Program-made: the position numbers and the translations under genes
The notes under the pieces: generated by a model
Told to the model about the DNA's origin: nothing
Database searches by the model: none
Seen by the model: only the letters and a program-made list of their open reading frames with translations
Shown: piece by piece, positions 41,960 to 52,790 of the stretch
Numbering within the stretch: the stretch's first letter is position 1
Layout: every line of letters starts with the position of its first letter
From: Pseudoips prasinana
Taxonomy: Eukaryota; Arthropoda; Insecta; Lepidoptera; Nolidae
DNA length: 64,000 nt
Assembly: GCA_951640165.1 (NCBI GenBank)
Contig: OX621260.1
Span: 22,400,001-22,464,000 of the forward strand
Direction: 5' to 3'

Positions 41960-42269
41960 TAATATTAAAATTTTACGTGTGTGTGTGAAAGCTTGACATA
42001 GAATTTTCGGTCTTAAGTGTCCCACTTTATACGGTACACGTTGTATTTTTAGTGGCAACCCTATCTAAAGGCATTGTGCTGAACAAGATGCCGTGTCCGC
42101 TGCTTCGCTCTCTTTTTGTTTCAACGTGTAATGACGAAATATTAATTGTGACCATTGCTTTGTTACAGGTAAGCATGACGATGATTCACCGAAGCTAGCA
42201 CTCCGTGTATCTTCAAATTACCGTCGTGACTGTAATCGTAGATAACATAGTAGGTACTTGTTGATACTA
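41960..42269. other. Unassigned sequence
   Basis: Contains 'tttgttacaggtaagcatga' (42163-42182), which looks like an acceptor fused to a donor. No ORF supports an exon. Confidence 0.3.
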
Positions 42270-42365
42270 ATAACAGACTAAGCAGCTGCGCAGGACATTA
42301 TATAATGTCCTCCTGGTAGAATTGCGGCCACGGTGGCCAGTCTCAGTGGAAACTAGCCATATTAT
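42270..42365 (-). repeat. REP-R fragment
   Basis: 'gcggccacggtggccagtct', 'cagtggaaactagcca' resembles the end of 24945-25365, inverted. Confidence 0.45.
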
Positions 42366-42377
42366 TATTTATTTATC

Positions 42378-42517
42378 GAGCTGTTCAAGCCGCCCAGTAG
42401 GCCTTTGACATGGCTTAACGACTGTTGCCTAATGGTTGCAACGGGGACCGACAGCTTAACGTGCTCTCCAAAGCACGGAGACGCTCAGAAATTAAACCAC
42501 GTTGGCGGTCACGTTGG
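42378..42517 (-). mobile_element. 5S-SINE, 5'-truncated
   Basis: Body of the family on the minus strand, ending in the head near 'aacgtggtttaatttctgag'. The 5S-like blocks themselves are mostly lost. Confidence 0.65.
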
Positions 42518-42649
42518 TGCTCTTCGAGGCACGATGGTGTAAAAACTGCCACTTCCTGATTGCGGGCTGATACTGAGAAATTTTTCTGTACAGAAAAATC
42601 CTACTTCCGCTTTTTGGTCCTTTCTTATCATCAGGCTGATATTCCTAAT

Positions 42650-42890
42650 AATAATAATATCCTCGGCCATCTGATCCCAAACTAAGCCGAGCTTGTACTA
42701 TGGAAACCAGATAACTGACATACTACATATACTACTTTTCTTTTGTAAATACGTAAATATATAAATAATTACACCCAGACACCCAGGACAAACAGACATT
42801 TTCATGCACACAAATATCTGTCCTGGGTGGGAATCGAACCCACGACCTCCGGCGTGAAAAGCAAGCATTTGCCAACCACGCCAACAGGCT
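42650..42890 (-). mobile_element. SINE-B, full length
   Basis: The minus strand: 'cctgttggcgtggttggcaa', 'gtgggttcgattcccaccca', full body to an ATT tail. Followed by a trace of an RTE-like tail (42891-42935). Confidence 0.82.
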
Positions 42891-42935
42891 ATCGACTGCT
42901 GGACGTAGGCTTCTCCCAAAGGTTTCTATGATGTT

Positions 42936-43244
42936 TCTTTCTGCATCGCTACTTAGAACTTTCGCTACGCGATCGACTGTTCAATAATTTTCCATCAATG
43001 GGGAAAAGTTTAAATGGCAAGGGGAAAGGGGCTTTGTGAATTGTGATTCACTTAAACTGGCACAAAACGGTCAAAGCCCCGGGAGAGGGGCGTGCCCCAC
43101 TTAGATACAATTTCAATATAACAAAACGTGAATAAAGGTTACCGTTATTGACAATAACAGTGTCAAGTGTTATGGGTTTTCCAATAATCTGTTCTGAATT
43201 TATTATTATATCTCACTTAGCTGTCTCCTATTTTAGCTAAGTAC
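42936..43244. other. Unassigned sequence
   Basis: Nothing recognised. Confidence 0.35.
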
Positions 43245-43345
43245 TAGCAGTGCCCTAAGGTTTTACCCGCGTTATACTTTATAAATTATCACAGCTCCTC
43301 CCCCGTAGGTGATAGCGTGATAATATGTAGCCTATAATGTTGACC
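43245..43345 (+). mobile_element. LT-1 fragment
   Basis: 'actagcagtgccctaaggtt' to 'atatgtagcctata'. 3' part absent. Confidence 0.6.
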
Positions 43346-43369
43346 ATCATGTGGGGGTTCACTATACTT

Positions 43370-43507
43370 TTTACTGGCCTGCTGGATTAGTGATCCTGAT
43401 TGTTACGCTAGAGATCGTGGGTTCGATTCCTACGCAGGATAAATCTTTGGGTGATGAGCACGATTATTTGATCTGCGTCTGGGTGTCATTTATCTATAAT
43501 ATATGTA
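43370..43507 (+). mobile_element. SINE-C 5' part, continues at 48152
   Basis: Head and box B ('gggttcgattcc') run to 'tttatctataatatatgta'. The 3' part of the same SINE is at 48152-48265, with 'tatatgta' duplicated at the joint (43500-43507, 48152-48159). Confidence 0.75.
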
Positions 43508-43769
43508 CGGTCACCGTAGCCTAGTTGGTAGTGCTCCTGCCTACGAAGCTGGTGGTCCTGGGTTCGAATCCCGGTAAGTGCAAATATTTGTGTGATGAGC
43601 ACGAATATTTGTTTCCGAGTCATGGATGTTTTCTATGTATATAAGTATTTATCTATCTATACAAGTATGTATATCGTCGCCTGGTACCCATAGTACAAGC
43701 TTTGCTTCGTTTGGGGCTAAGATGATCTGTGTGACATTGTCCCTAGATATTATTATTATTATTATTATT
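43508..43769 (+). mobile_element. SINE-A with ATT tail, host of the R4 element
   Basis: Full copy: box A 'tagcctagttgg', box B 'ggttcgaatcc', 3' (att)n at about 43748-43769. Inserted in a SINE-C. Its tail received the R4-like element. Confidence 0.82.
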
Positions 43770-43840
43770 TTATTTATTTATTCTCCCTTTTTAGAGGGGT
43801 AAGTTTACTTGACATACGGGCCGTAACCAAGCACGCCAAG

Positions 43841-46800
43841 TTACGTAAGGAAACTTGATGAAATTGTGGACGAAGTTAAAAATTTTCTTGTAATACGGCA
43901 AGTGTTTAGAATCGTAGCTTTCTGTATTAAGTGGATATTGTACGTGGGTATGTCAAGAAGTTCTAAGCTGTGTGTGAGAGTTTTAGGGATAATACCAGTG
44001 GATGATATTACTATTGGTACAATATGGACGGTCTGAGCTCTCCACTGAGTTTTTAACTCTATTGCTAAGTCTTGGTATTTAGCAAGTTTTTCTGAGATAG
44101 TCGACTGGATATTATGGGTGTTGGGTACGGCTATATCAATGAGATACACAGTATTAGACTCTTTATTAAATAATGTGATGTCAGGTCTATTGAAATGGAT
44201 AGTTTTGTCAGTAATAATGGTGCGATCCCAGTAAATTTTGCAGGAAGTATTTTCCAATACTGTGTTTGGTTTATATTTATAATATGGGGCTTTTTTGCGT
44301 AAAAATTGGTATTGATGAGCTAGGTGTTGGTGTATTATTGCGGCAACCTGGTCATGTCTGTGTTTGTAGTCCGTTTGAACCAAAGATTTACAAGCCCCGG
44401 TAATATGCTGTATTGTTTCGGAGGCTGCATTACAATGTCTGCAAATATCTGTAACTTGACGAGGATCTTTTATAATGAATTTTATATAATTACGTGTAGT
44501 TATTACCTGGTCTTGTATAGCAAGCATGAAACCCTCAGTTTCGGGAAACAGATCTCCTCTTCTCAGCCAAATGTTCGACTTCTCTTTGTCGACATGTCGT
44601 TGGCTTAAATCAGAACGGTGTCTTCCATGGAGTGACTTTTCGGCCCATCTTGCTATTCTCTGTTGTGTTTCTATTATTTCCTCATTAGGTTGTATTTGTG
44701 TGTTGCAAAGGTTGAGTGGGGTGAGTTTAATATCTAATGCTGATGCTTGATTGTGGAGGGATGAATGTACTGATTTTGTATGGAAATAATTCCTGAGTGT
44801 AGTAATCTGCTTGTTGTGTAAGGTTTTTATATCGATTAAACCTCGTCCGCCTTCGTGGCGTGGTAGAACAAGTCTTTCTATCGACGATTTGGGATGATGT
44901 TTCCGGTTTTTTGTCATTAGGGTATTAATTGTTCGTTGTAGTTTTATTAAATCTGTCTGCGACCAATTAATAATACCAAAAGAATATGTGAGTATGGGTA
45001 CAGCAAAAGTGTTGATAGCTTTTATGGTGTTCTTAGAGTTTAAATGTGTTTTTAAGATAGTATGTAGACGGTGTTTAAATGTTTTAATTAATTCTGCTTT
45101 TGTTTCTTTTTGGTTTATTGTTTGGGATTGCTTAAAACCTAGATATTTATAAGTACTATAGCCGTTCATCGGTTCTATTTCCTCTCCTGTATCTAAAGTG
45201 TAACTATTTTTTAATATTTTTCCTCTCTTGACTGACAAAATTTTACATTTGTCTACCCCAAACTCCATACAGATATCTTTTGAGAATTGCTGTGTTATGT
45301 CCGCTAGATGGAATAAATTGTCTTTGTTATTAGCGAAGAGTTTAATATCGTCCATATAGAATAAATGCGAAATACTTAATTCTGTGCCGCTACTGGTCAC
45401 TTTATATCCATGGCTACTGTTATTAAGGAGATTAGATAGTGGGTTAAGAGCTAAACAAAACAAAAGTGGGCTAAAAGCATCACCTTGAAATATTCCCCTT
45501 AAAATACGAATCGGTTCAGTTGTAATTGGATCGTTTGTAGAATTATTTATTATTTGAAGTACTGTTTTCCAGTTTTCCATAGAGTTTGTGAGAAATGATA
45601 TGATTTTTTTATTTACTTTATAAAGTTCTAGCACTTTTAACAGCCAGCTATGGGGGACAGAATCGTAAGCTTTGCGGTAGTCGACAAACATGGTGTAAAT
45701 GTTGCGTTTCTTCTTCTTCGCTTCACTAAGTACAATCGCGTCTATTGTCAGTTGTTCCTTACAGCCCTGACTATTTTTCCTACATCCCTTCTGTTCTTCA
45801 GCAATAATATTATTTTTAGACAAATGCGTATAAGTGATGTCACTTATACAAGCTGTTAGAATTTTGTAAATTGTTTGTAGGCATGTTATTGGTCGGTACT
45901 TAGCTGGGTTTTGAGTGTCACTATCTTTTGGTAACATATAAGTTACTCCATGTGTAATATAATCTGGCATTGTGTCTGGTGATAGTATGAATTTGTTAAG
46001 ATTTCTGTGTATGTGTGAGTGAGTAGAAGTAAATTTTTTATACCAATAGTTTTGTATTTTGTCAGTTCCAGGTGATTTCCAGTTGTGCGAACGTTTGAGA
46101 ACTTGTATAAATGTTTCGACAGGTATCATTTCAAACTCCATTGTAGGTATGTTTGAAGTCGTTTCACTAACAGCCTGAATCCAACTAGCATCGATATTAT
46201 GTTGTACGGGGCTTTCCCAGATGTTGGCCCAATATCGTCTTAGAATGTCGGTAGGTATTGATCCTTGGTTTTGTGTACTTGGGTGATTTTTTTTCTTTAG
46301 GTTTCGGTAGAAGAGTTTCTCGTTATTTGAAAATTGTATATTCTGAGACTTTCGTTCCGTGCATGTTATATATCTCTTGAGTCTTTTGGCCGCTGCATTT
46401 AATTTTTGTTTTAATGTATCAAGGAAATGTTCAATTTCTGTATTTTGTTTTTCGTATTGAGCATGTACCTGATACCTACTTTTTATTGATTCTACTGAAG
46501 ATGTAATTCTTTTGCTTCTATTGCCTTGTTTATACTCAAGTAGATGTGCAATGTCTGATCTGTATTTAATGATTCTATTTTCAAGTCTTATTTGCCAATT
46601 TGCTTTATAATTTTCTCTAGCACGTATACTATCAGATCCTAATTTTGCTCCATTACACAGACATGCTGTATAGGCTGCTGAGTAAACTATAGTCTGGAAA
46701 GTATTGAAATCCTGATCTACAGTGAGATGTTTTGGAATGATGTGTTTGTCAATATATTCTACAAGATTAGCAAACTTTTTTGAGGATTTTTGTTTAGGTA

Positions 46801-46912
46801 AATAAGGTCTTGATACAGGGTCAGTATTTTTAAACGATTCCAAAGTGTCTTTGAATTGTTGACAAATGTTATTATAAGCTATGGGGACGGTTGTGGCTCT
46901 GGTTTGAAAGTC
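43841..46912 (-). pseudogene. RT and restriction-like endonuclease region of the R4/Dong-like protein
   Basis: Reverse transcribes the element's RNA at a nick cut by its own endonuclease. Open for 1023 codons after an in-frame stop at 46913-46915. Numbering from the TTG codon at 46843: RT motifs PAKYRPITC (about 313-321), FVDYRKAYDS (386-395), GIFQGDAFSPLL (450-461) and the catalytic FYMDD (495-499). Then a C-terminal CCHC finger (C801, C804, H813, C818) and a PD-(D/E)XK-type endonuclease with RPD (886-888) and D903 in LIDIAVP. All recognisable catalytic residues are present. The same frame continues upstream into the Myb-like region, so 'start' here is only where the stop ends. No apurinic-type endonuclease is present, which separates it from the Jockey and RTE pieces in this window. 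Clade R4/Dong is my best reading; a tree would settle it against NeSL or R2. Confidence 0.88.
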
Positions 46913-47122
46913 TTATATACTTATCTGACTAATGCTATTGTGAGTTTGTAATGAGACATTCATCACTTGTTCATCACTTAATAACGTTTGTTGGTTATCA
47001 GAATTTTGCTGTGAACAGTCATTATGTGTGTTTTTTGAAGTTTCTGTGTATGTATTATTCTGAGTAAAATACTGATTATGTGTGTGATAATTAGTCGTGT
47101 GAATTTCGATTTGTACTTCGGA

Positions 47123-48019
47123 TTAAATCTGATTTATTCTTTCCGTAGATATCATTTTATTATTTACTATTACTCTACGTTGATCAGATATTCTTTGTTC
47201 GGAAAGATGAGATAGATGTGGGTATATTTCAATGAATTTATCTCGCAACTTCTTTCGGTGAGCTGTTAGATTGGTCTCAAGCTCACTTACTTCAAAATAG
47301 ATGCGGAGTATTGTTTCGTTCATGTCATTAGACCACCTCATTCTTCCTAACTGCTGTGTTATTGGCTGATGTGGCATATCATGGTGTTGAATATAATCGC
47401 CTACCTCATTCCTGATCTCGTTTAGTGCAGATAGAGAAAGCAATCTGTTGTTGATTATGGCCCTACGCTGGTCACCTACTCGTTGTTTTGAGACATCCAT
47501 ATCAGGGTATTTTTCAATAAAAGCGCGATGTAGTAGGTCAGTGTAGCCTCGCGTATTTGTTTCAAGTTTTGTAAGAATGAGATATGTGCGGTATATGAAC
47601 GTGTTCATTTGGACAGTCCATTTTCTTCTCGCACTTTTCGGGCCTGTAGTGGGTCCTGAGTGAGTAGCATATGCCTCTCGGACAACACTTACTGCCCCTG
47701 ATTCCGATGTTATCGAAGAGAGTGATGGTGTTGATATCATTGACCGAAGATTATAACGCGTTTGAATTATAGTAGGGGTAGAGTTACGAGATGAGAGAAG
47801 GAGATCGCTTATAGGCGACGAGAAATTCCTATCACTAAGCGAATCAAAGTCCGTATTGGTAGCTGGAGTCGTTTGTAGAGATATCGATAAAGGTAATAAA
47901 GCTAGAGAATGCGATACGTTGCCCTCCCCAGAATACGAAGGGCTGCCCGAGCTAGTCTCGGGGCGGGATTCTCCATTTCTGGTACCCGCCTGGGGTACAC
48001 TACTTCTTGTACGTACCAT
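47123..48019 (-). pseudogene. N-terminal Myb-like region of the R4/Dong-like protein
   Basis: From ATG at 48019 about 298 residues to TAA at 47123-47125, in frame with the RT region and probably its N-terminal part. The frame is open upstream to at least 48034. The first roughly 125 residues are Ser/Thr-rich and probably disordered. Then come two related modules of about 70 residues each (about 131-204 and 226-296), sharing K/RW..xMN, LETN, FIE.YP, QR..DQRR.I.NN. They look like Myb/SANT-like helix-turn-helix domains and would bind target DNA. 47126 down to 46916 adds 70 further residues rich in N, Q, T and S before the second stop. Confidence 0.75.
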
Positions 48020-48151
48020 TCTCCTATTGCTCAATTGCCTTGGCCTTGTTGGCTACGTAAGTTTTAATTATACGCGTGTCCGTCCCCCACGTGGCCAGAT
48101 GGTCGGCACGGACGTAAGGTAGGGCTTTGGGGGACTTATTATTATTATTAT

Positions 48152-48270
48152 TATATGTATCTAAAAATATATAAATATGATTATCAGTAATCTGGTTGCC
48201 GTAGTACAAGCTCTGCTTAGTTTGGGATCAGATGGCAGTGTGCTACTTGTCCCAAGTTATTTATTTATTT
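48152..48270 (+). mobile_element. SINE-C 3' part, continued from 43507
   Basis: 'tatatgtatctaaaaatata', 'tcagtaatctggttgccgta', 'gggatcagatggcagtgtgc', (ttta)n tail. Confidence 0.72.
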
Positions 48271-48279
48271 ATTTTAAGG

Positions 48280-48515
48280 AAATGAAGTATATCAGTTACC
48301 TGGTTTCTATAGTACAGACGCCAGCACATCCAGCTACCCCAATATGTCGAATTTCTTTTATAGATGTTCAACTTTATGACAAAACCATAAGGTCCACTTT
48401 CAATTGGGGAACTTTGGCAGATTGGGGTAGCTTGATGTGCTGGCGTTTGTACAAGCTTTGCTTAGTTTGGGATCAGATGGTCGTGTGTGAATAATATCCC
48501 AAGATATTATTAGTA
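48280..48515 (+). mobile_element. SINE-B 3' part interrupted by MITE-1
   Basis: 'cagttacctggtttctatagta' then after the MITE 'caagctttgcttagtttggg', 'gggatcagatggtcgtgtgt'. Confidence 0.78.
48315..48449 (+). mobile_element. MITE-1 copy, target site reconstructed
   Basis: 135 bp. TA at 48313-48314 and 48450-48451. Removing the element and one TA restores an uninterrupted SINE, which proves a TA target duplication. Confidence 0.9.
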
Positions 48516-48776
48516 TAACGTAATATGTTCATAAAGATATCTAAATCCTTGAATGCTGTGGCTGTGACTGTACGGCTTAGATACGTATTTTTATTAAATG
48601 TATTGTTAAAAACAAGTTAGAAAAAAACGTGTCCGTATTTTGGCACGTAACTAAGACTGGTGGCGATGTCGGGCGCGAATTATCAAATAAGTTGACCAAG
48701 TCTTTTTCTGGTTTACTTATTTAACCTCAATCAGTTCTCAGAAGACATTGTGCATAAAAAGTTCCCTATAAATAAA
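48516..48776. other. Unassigned sequence
   Basis: Nothing recognised. Confidence 0.3.
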
Positions 48777-48822
48777 TAAATATCTGATGCCAAACTAAGC
48801 AGAGCTTGTACTATGAAAACCA

Positions 48823-49029
48823 AAAAAAAAAATATTGAAACGTTGTAAAACTAATTAAGGTTATTTTTAAAGTAAATTATAAAGTTATGATTAGTATTAG
48901 TATAGATAAGTAAGGTTAAAAAGTGTAAAACGAGCGCGTCTCGCCATTAAACGTAAAAGTTTGGCGAGTATATAGGTTAATTGCAAAATTGTTATGTCTG
49001 TGTTTATACCAATAAAAAAAAAAAAAAAA
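48823..49029 (+). mobile_element. LINE 3' UTR with poly-A
   Basis: 'gtaaaacgagcgcgtctcgc' ... 'tttataccaataaa' and an A run at 49013-49029. No coding part left. Confidence 0.6.
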
Positions 49030-49288
49030 CTTGTGTGTACTTATGTACACGCGTTAGAAGTTATACTTCTTAATATACAACTTGAACATAGTTATCAATT
49101 TTTATACCACCTAGAACTAACGTCATGCTGTTATTTTTACGATGCGCGCGCATCGTAAAAATTCACTCTCATACCACCTACAACTAACTTCATGCTGTTA
49201 AATTTTTTGGTGTCGGTGTGCGCGCGCATCGTAAAAATTTACTCTCATCATTTTTCTCCATCGCTCCAAAAGAAGTATAACTTCAAAA
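49030..49288 (+). repeat. REP-O copy
   Basis: Almost identical to 9636-9905, including the internal duplication of the 'aactaacttcatgctgtta' block. Confidence 0.75.
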
Positions 49289-49405
49289 AAGATAACTGAT
49301 ATATTACATATGCTACTTTTATTTTATAAATGTTTGCATAGTACAAGTTCTGTTTTGTTTGGGATCAGTTGGCCGTGTGTAAATAATATCTCAGGATATT
49401 ATTTA

Positions 49406-49810
49406 TAATCGGATAGCAAGAGATTATAACTTGCAACAAAATAATTATTATCGAATAATTGACGTCATTTATAACCTACCTAAATGACGTACGAATTAAC
49501 GAACTATGACATAGCTTATTACGAACTATAAGATTCACATATGAACTCATCACGTTATCTCTTTTACCTATAAATAATAACAATTAAGACAATGTTATCG
49601 ACCCGGCTCACGAAACTGGTTCGTCTTTGAGATGACGCCTAATTAATTGCTTAATAATGAATAAAGTTATTAATGAAACGTCCATAATAACAATTTAGTC
49701 ATACCTTTATTCATTGGATATTGATAATTTCTCGTTAATCATTAGTTTATCAATCTCTAGTCATTGCACTTGAAGTATTCAAGTTTTGTTGGAAAATTTC
49801 TGCTGATATA
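49406..49810. other. Unassigned sequence
   Basis: AT-rich, nothing recognised. Confidence 0.35.
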
Positions 49811-50063
49811 AATAATAATAATATCTAGGGACAATGTCACACAGATCATCCTAGCCCCAAACTAAGCAAAGCTTGTACTATGGGTACCAGGTGACGATAT
49901 ACATACTTATATAGATAGATAAATACTTATATACATAGAAAACATCCATGACTCAGAAACAAATATTCGTGCTAATCACACAAATATTTGCACTTACCGG
50001 GATTCGAACCCAGGACCACCAGCTTCGTACGCAGGAGCACTATCAACTAGGCTACGGTGACTG
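49811..50063 (-). mobile_element. SINE-A, full length
   Basis: Minus-strand copy with intact boxes and an ATT tail at the left. Confidence 0.85.
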
Positions 50064-50221
50064 TCGAATATCTTTGCAATCGAGACGATTAACGTAAACA
50101 ATACTTCGGCTGCGGTTCCACCCAGGCGTTCACCAATCACATGGCTTGGAATCCACATCAGTGGAGAAGAGAACGTCTTCGCTCTACTCCACTCCGCCTC
50201 AGTGGCATCGGAGCCTTACGT

Positions 50222-50365
50222 CGACTGGACTTGGTCGAGTGGTCTTGGTGGAGTCTAACTGCTAAATCAGAGGTCGTTGGTTCCATTCCCAACCGAGACA
50301 AATCTTTCTGTGATGAATACGATTATTTGTGTCTGGGTGTAATTTATCTACAAATGTGGGCATAA
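50222..50365 (+). mobile_element. SINE-C 5' part
   Basis: 'cttggtcgagtggtcttggt', 'taactgctaaatcagaggtc', weak box B 'tggttccattcc', 'gtgtctgggtgtaatttatc'. Its 3' part probably resumes at 50710 ('gtatttagaaatatgtgagt', 'agatggcagtgtgatt'). Confidence 0.62.
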
Positions 50366-50710
50366 AATACTTACTACCGGCCCAAAGTAAATTAAAGGAA
50401 ATCGATTTTCCCAGGTTTTCTTCACAATTACAGGCAAAATATACTTTTTGTTAAATTATTTGACAAGTTATAGCTGCCAAGTTGTACGACAAAAGCGACT
50501 AGATCGCTTCTACAACTACCTGGCTGCATCCCGACACATATATTATAGCTTTTAGATACATTTTCAATTAGATAACCAACTTTTCGGCATAAATTCTGGT
50601 GCAAAAACAGGTTTTTGGACCTTTTTTCAAAAACACCCCTCCACTTTTGAACGTTTTTGTATAGCCCTCGGTGAGGCGCGTCCCTGGACACCCCGTGTAT
50701 AGATACAAAC
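50366..50710. repeat. Unclassified insertion inside a SINE-C
   Basis: This 340-bp stretch lies between the two SINE-C parts. The edge 'ccctggacaccccgtgtata' may be an element end. Not recognised. Confidence 0.35.
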
Positions 50711-50764
50711 AATCGTGTATTTAGAAATATGTGAGTATGTTTAACAGATGGCAGTGTGATTGTT

Positions 50765-51095
50765 AAGTAAAGTTGTTAAGTAGGGGTAGGGCATAGCGTT
50801 CATTCGCTCAAAGAGCAGCCCCACTGGGGAAGTACCTCCACCTTACAGAAGACACTCCTTAATAATAACATAAATAATTTTAATGTTGTGTTTCCGAGTG
50901 TGAGTAAGGTCGCCAGAGCTCATTGGGGTGGGGGGAAGGGTCAGCAACACTTGTTTGCTGACTTGTAAAGGCCGGCAACGCACCCGCGACACCTCTGGTG
51001 TTGCGAGTGTCCATGGGCGGCGGTTATCACTTACCATCAGGTGACCCACTTGCTCGTTTGTCGCCCTCTGATATAAATAAATATAAAAAAAAGAT
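50765..51095 (+). repeat. REP-N, longer copy with A-rich end
   Basis: 'gtcgccagagctcattgggg', 'aaaggccggcaacgcacccg', 'gttatcacttaccatcaggt' and an A-rich end at 51070-51090. Likely a retroposon 3' region. Confidence 0.6.
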
Positions 51096-51690
51096 ATTAA
51101 AATAATAATAATTTAATAAACATGCGGAGTCCTCGGTTCGATTCCCGCCCGCACTTAGATTTATAGAAATTAAAAAATGTGTGAAACTCGTTAAATTACA
51201 CTTGATGTGGAATTAATTATGTTTACAAAGATTAAAATATGAAGTTTAAAAAGATGGAGTCATTTTAATATTTTTGGCAATCTAAAACATGTTTTGTGAA
51301 TAATATGATGGACTTTAGCCTGCCCCAAAACCATATTTTATATTTCAAAGTAGGTACCTACTCCTTTGTCAGCAAACAAATTTAGTTAGTGAATTGATGT
51401 AGTCAATTTATAAGGCCATAAAAGGTAATCACGATATCCCCCCTAATATGGTTTCAAACGTCCACAAAACGGAAAGACTGTTATGTAATAGTTCGATTCG
51501 ATGTGTTCGTTTAGGATATTAAACTTAACAGTGATCACATACAGGCGCACGCCTTATTCACTCGGCACTTTCGATGCGACGCTAGTAGTACATCGGCGCT
51601 TTGTGTATCATACAAAGATACACAGACAGAACGATCCTGCAATGGTCAAGCCAAAATTTACTCGCTCGGGTCGTTTATGATACGTTAACA
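51096..51690. other. Mostly unassigned; tRNA-like scrap
   Basis: 51128-51160 'cctcggttcgattcccgccc' is a box-B-like scrap. The rest is not recognised. Confidence 0.35.
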
Positions 51691-51691
51691 C

Positions 51692-52790
51692 ACTAATATT
51701 ATCAAGGCGAAAGTTTGTAAGTGTCTGAGTGTGTATGTTTGTTACTTCTTCATGTCTAAACGGCTGAAGCGATTTTAATAAAATTTGGTATGGAGTTAAC
51801 TATAATAATAATAATTTATTCATTAAACAAGACAAACATTACACCATTTAGCATTACAAAAAACACCTCACACTAGGCGGGGCCTGTTTTGTGAGGAGTT
51901 TTCCTTAATTAAATACATTACATAATATGTAGTGTGTGGTACCATGCTTAAGATAAGTATATAAATTAAATTATTATAGCTATTTTGGTAACTAACATTT
52001 AATTAACAATTTTCAAAAAGTCTTCCGTGTGTTGATACGATCAATGCAACAAAGTAGAATAAATTTTTTTCTTAGCTTCGATATGTGATAGCAATATTAT
52101 TTTGTATACTTTATTGAATTTGTTATATAGGAATGGTTTCATAAAGGACGTAAAACGCTGTGCAAAGGCGGTTTTCACAGGCAATACGGGAATTTTGATT
52201 ATGCGTTGTTTTACGATATGGGATAGGTCTAATATACTAGGTATATCTTTGTGATGTTCCAGAATAGCACTTTTTACAAACATCCTTCTGATGCTTAATA
52301 CCTGACATTCCTTGAAAAGCAAATCCGTAGGAAACCTGAACGGTTTGTGAAGCATTGTTTTTAACACTGCCCTCTGGGCTCTCTCCAGGCTTAACAGGTG
52401 ACAAGCTGCTGCTCCACCCCAGGCAAGTATACAGTACGATACGACAGATTGACATAAAGTGTAGTAGATTGTCTTCAGTAGTTTGGTAGGTGCTATATCT
52501 CTAAGTTGTTTCATAATATGTATCATTTTTCGTGCTCTACTTGAGGTTGCCAATATGTGATCTCTAAAAGATAGCTTTTCGTCAATTACTATACCAAGGT
52601 ATTTTGTGGACTTTTCTTTTGTAATACGTACACAATCACAATTTGCGGTGCTGCTGCCTGGATTATTCGTTTGGCAAGTATGAACAACTAGAGCTATGTC
52701 TGGCGAGGCGGTAACTGACACCCTGGATTAACACAGGCTATAATTTATAAAGTTTCACGCGGGTAAAACCGCGGGGCTCAGCTAGTATTA
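51692..52790 (-). mobile_element. LT-1-related end interrupted by a LINE
   Basis: 'aaatttggtatggagttaact' (to 51801) and 'gacaccctggattaacacag' (from 52717) are contiguous in the copy at 11094-11270 (read as complement). The 910 bp between are a later LINE insert. Confidence 0.8.
51802..52711 (-). pseudogene. LINE RT C-terminal fragment with 5-bp TSD
   Basis: The target duplication 'taact' lies at 51797-51801 and 52712-52716. The minus-strand frame down to the stop at 52041 reads KYLGIVIDEKLSFRDHI, then KLLKTIYYTLCQSVVSYCI, LAWGG and LERAQRAVLKTM. This is the end of the RT domain and the thumb of a Jockey/CR1-group LINE. The apparent start upstream of 52711 lies in flanking DNA. The frame is uninterrupted for about 220 codons. 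The 3' UTR (51820-52040) ends in (taa)n. Confidence 0.83.

Larger units (their letters stand above)
43770..48135 (-). mobile_element. R4/Dong-like non-LTR retrotransposon, near full length
   Basis: About 4.37 kb on the minus strand, flanked on both sides by TAA/ATT repeats (43748-43769 and 48136-48152). It has a 5' UTR (48020-48135), one reading frame of 1398 codons from 48034 to 43841 with two in-frame stops (47123-47125 and 46913-46915), and a short 3' UTR ending 'gggagaataaataaataa'. The order Myb-like modules, RT, CCHC finger, restriction-like endonuclease is that of the R2/R4 group. Insertion in TAA repeats is the known habit of the silkworm element Dong (R4 clade). There is no frameshift anywhere, so it is recent. 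Confidence 0.88.
48777..49334 (-). mobile_element. SINE-B split by two insertions
   Basis: 'gatgccaaactaagcagagc' 'ttgtactatgaaaacca' (to 48822) continues at 49289 with 'gataactgatatattacata'. Between them are a poly-A LINE tail and REP-O. From 49335 a plus-strand SINE-B 3' part follows to 49405. Confidence 0.65.

Noticed and set aside
42163..42182. Acceptor-donor pair suggesting a micro-exon
   Set aside because: The two signals share the same AG and leave no exon, and there is no ORF on either side.
44324..44750. Plus-strand ORFs inside the R4/Dong-like element
   Set aside because: They are antisense shadows of the RT frame and show no motif.
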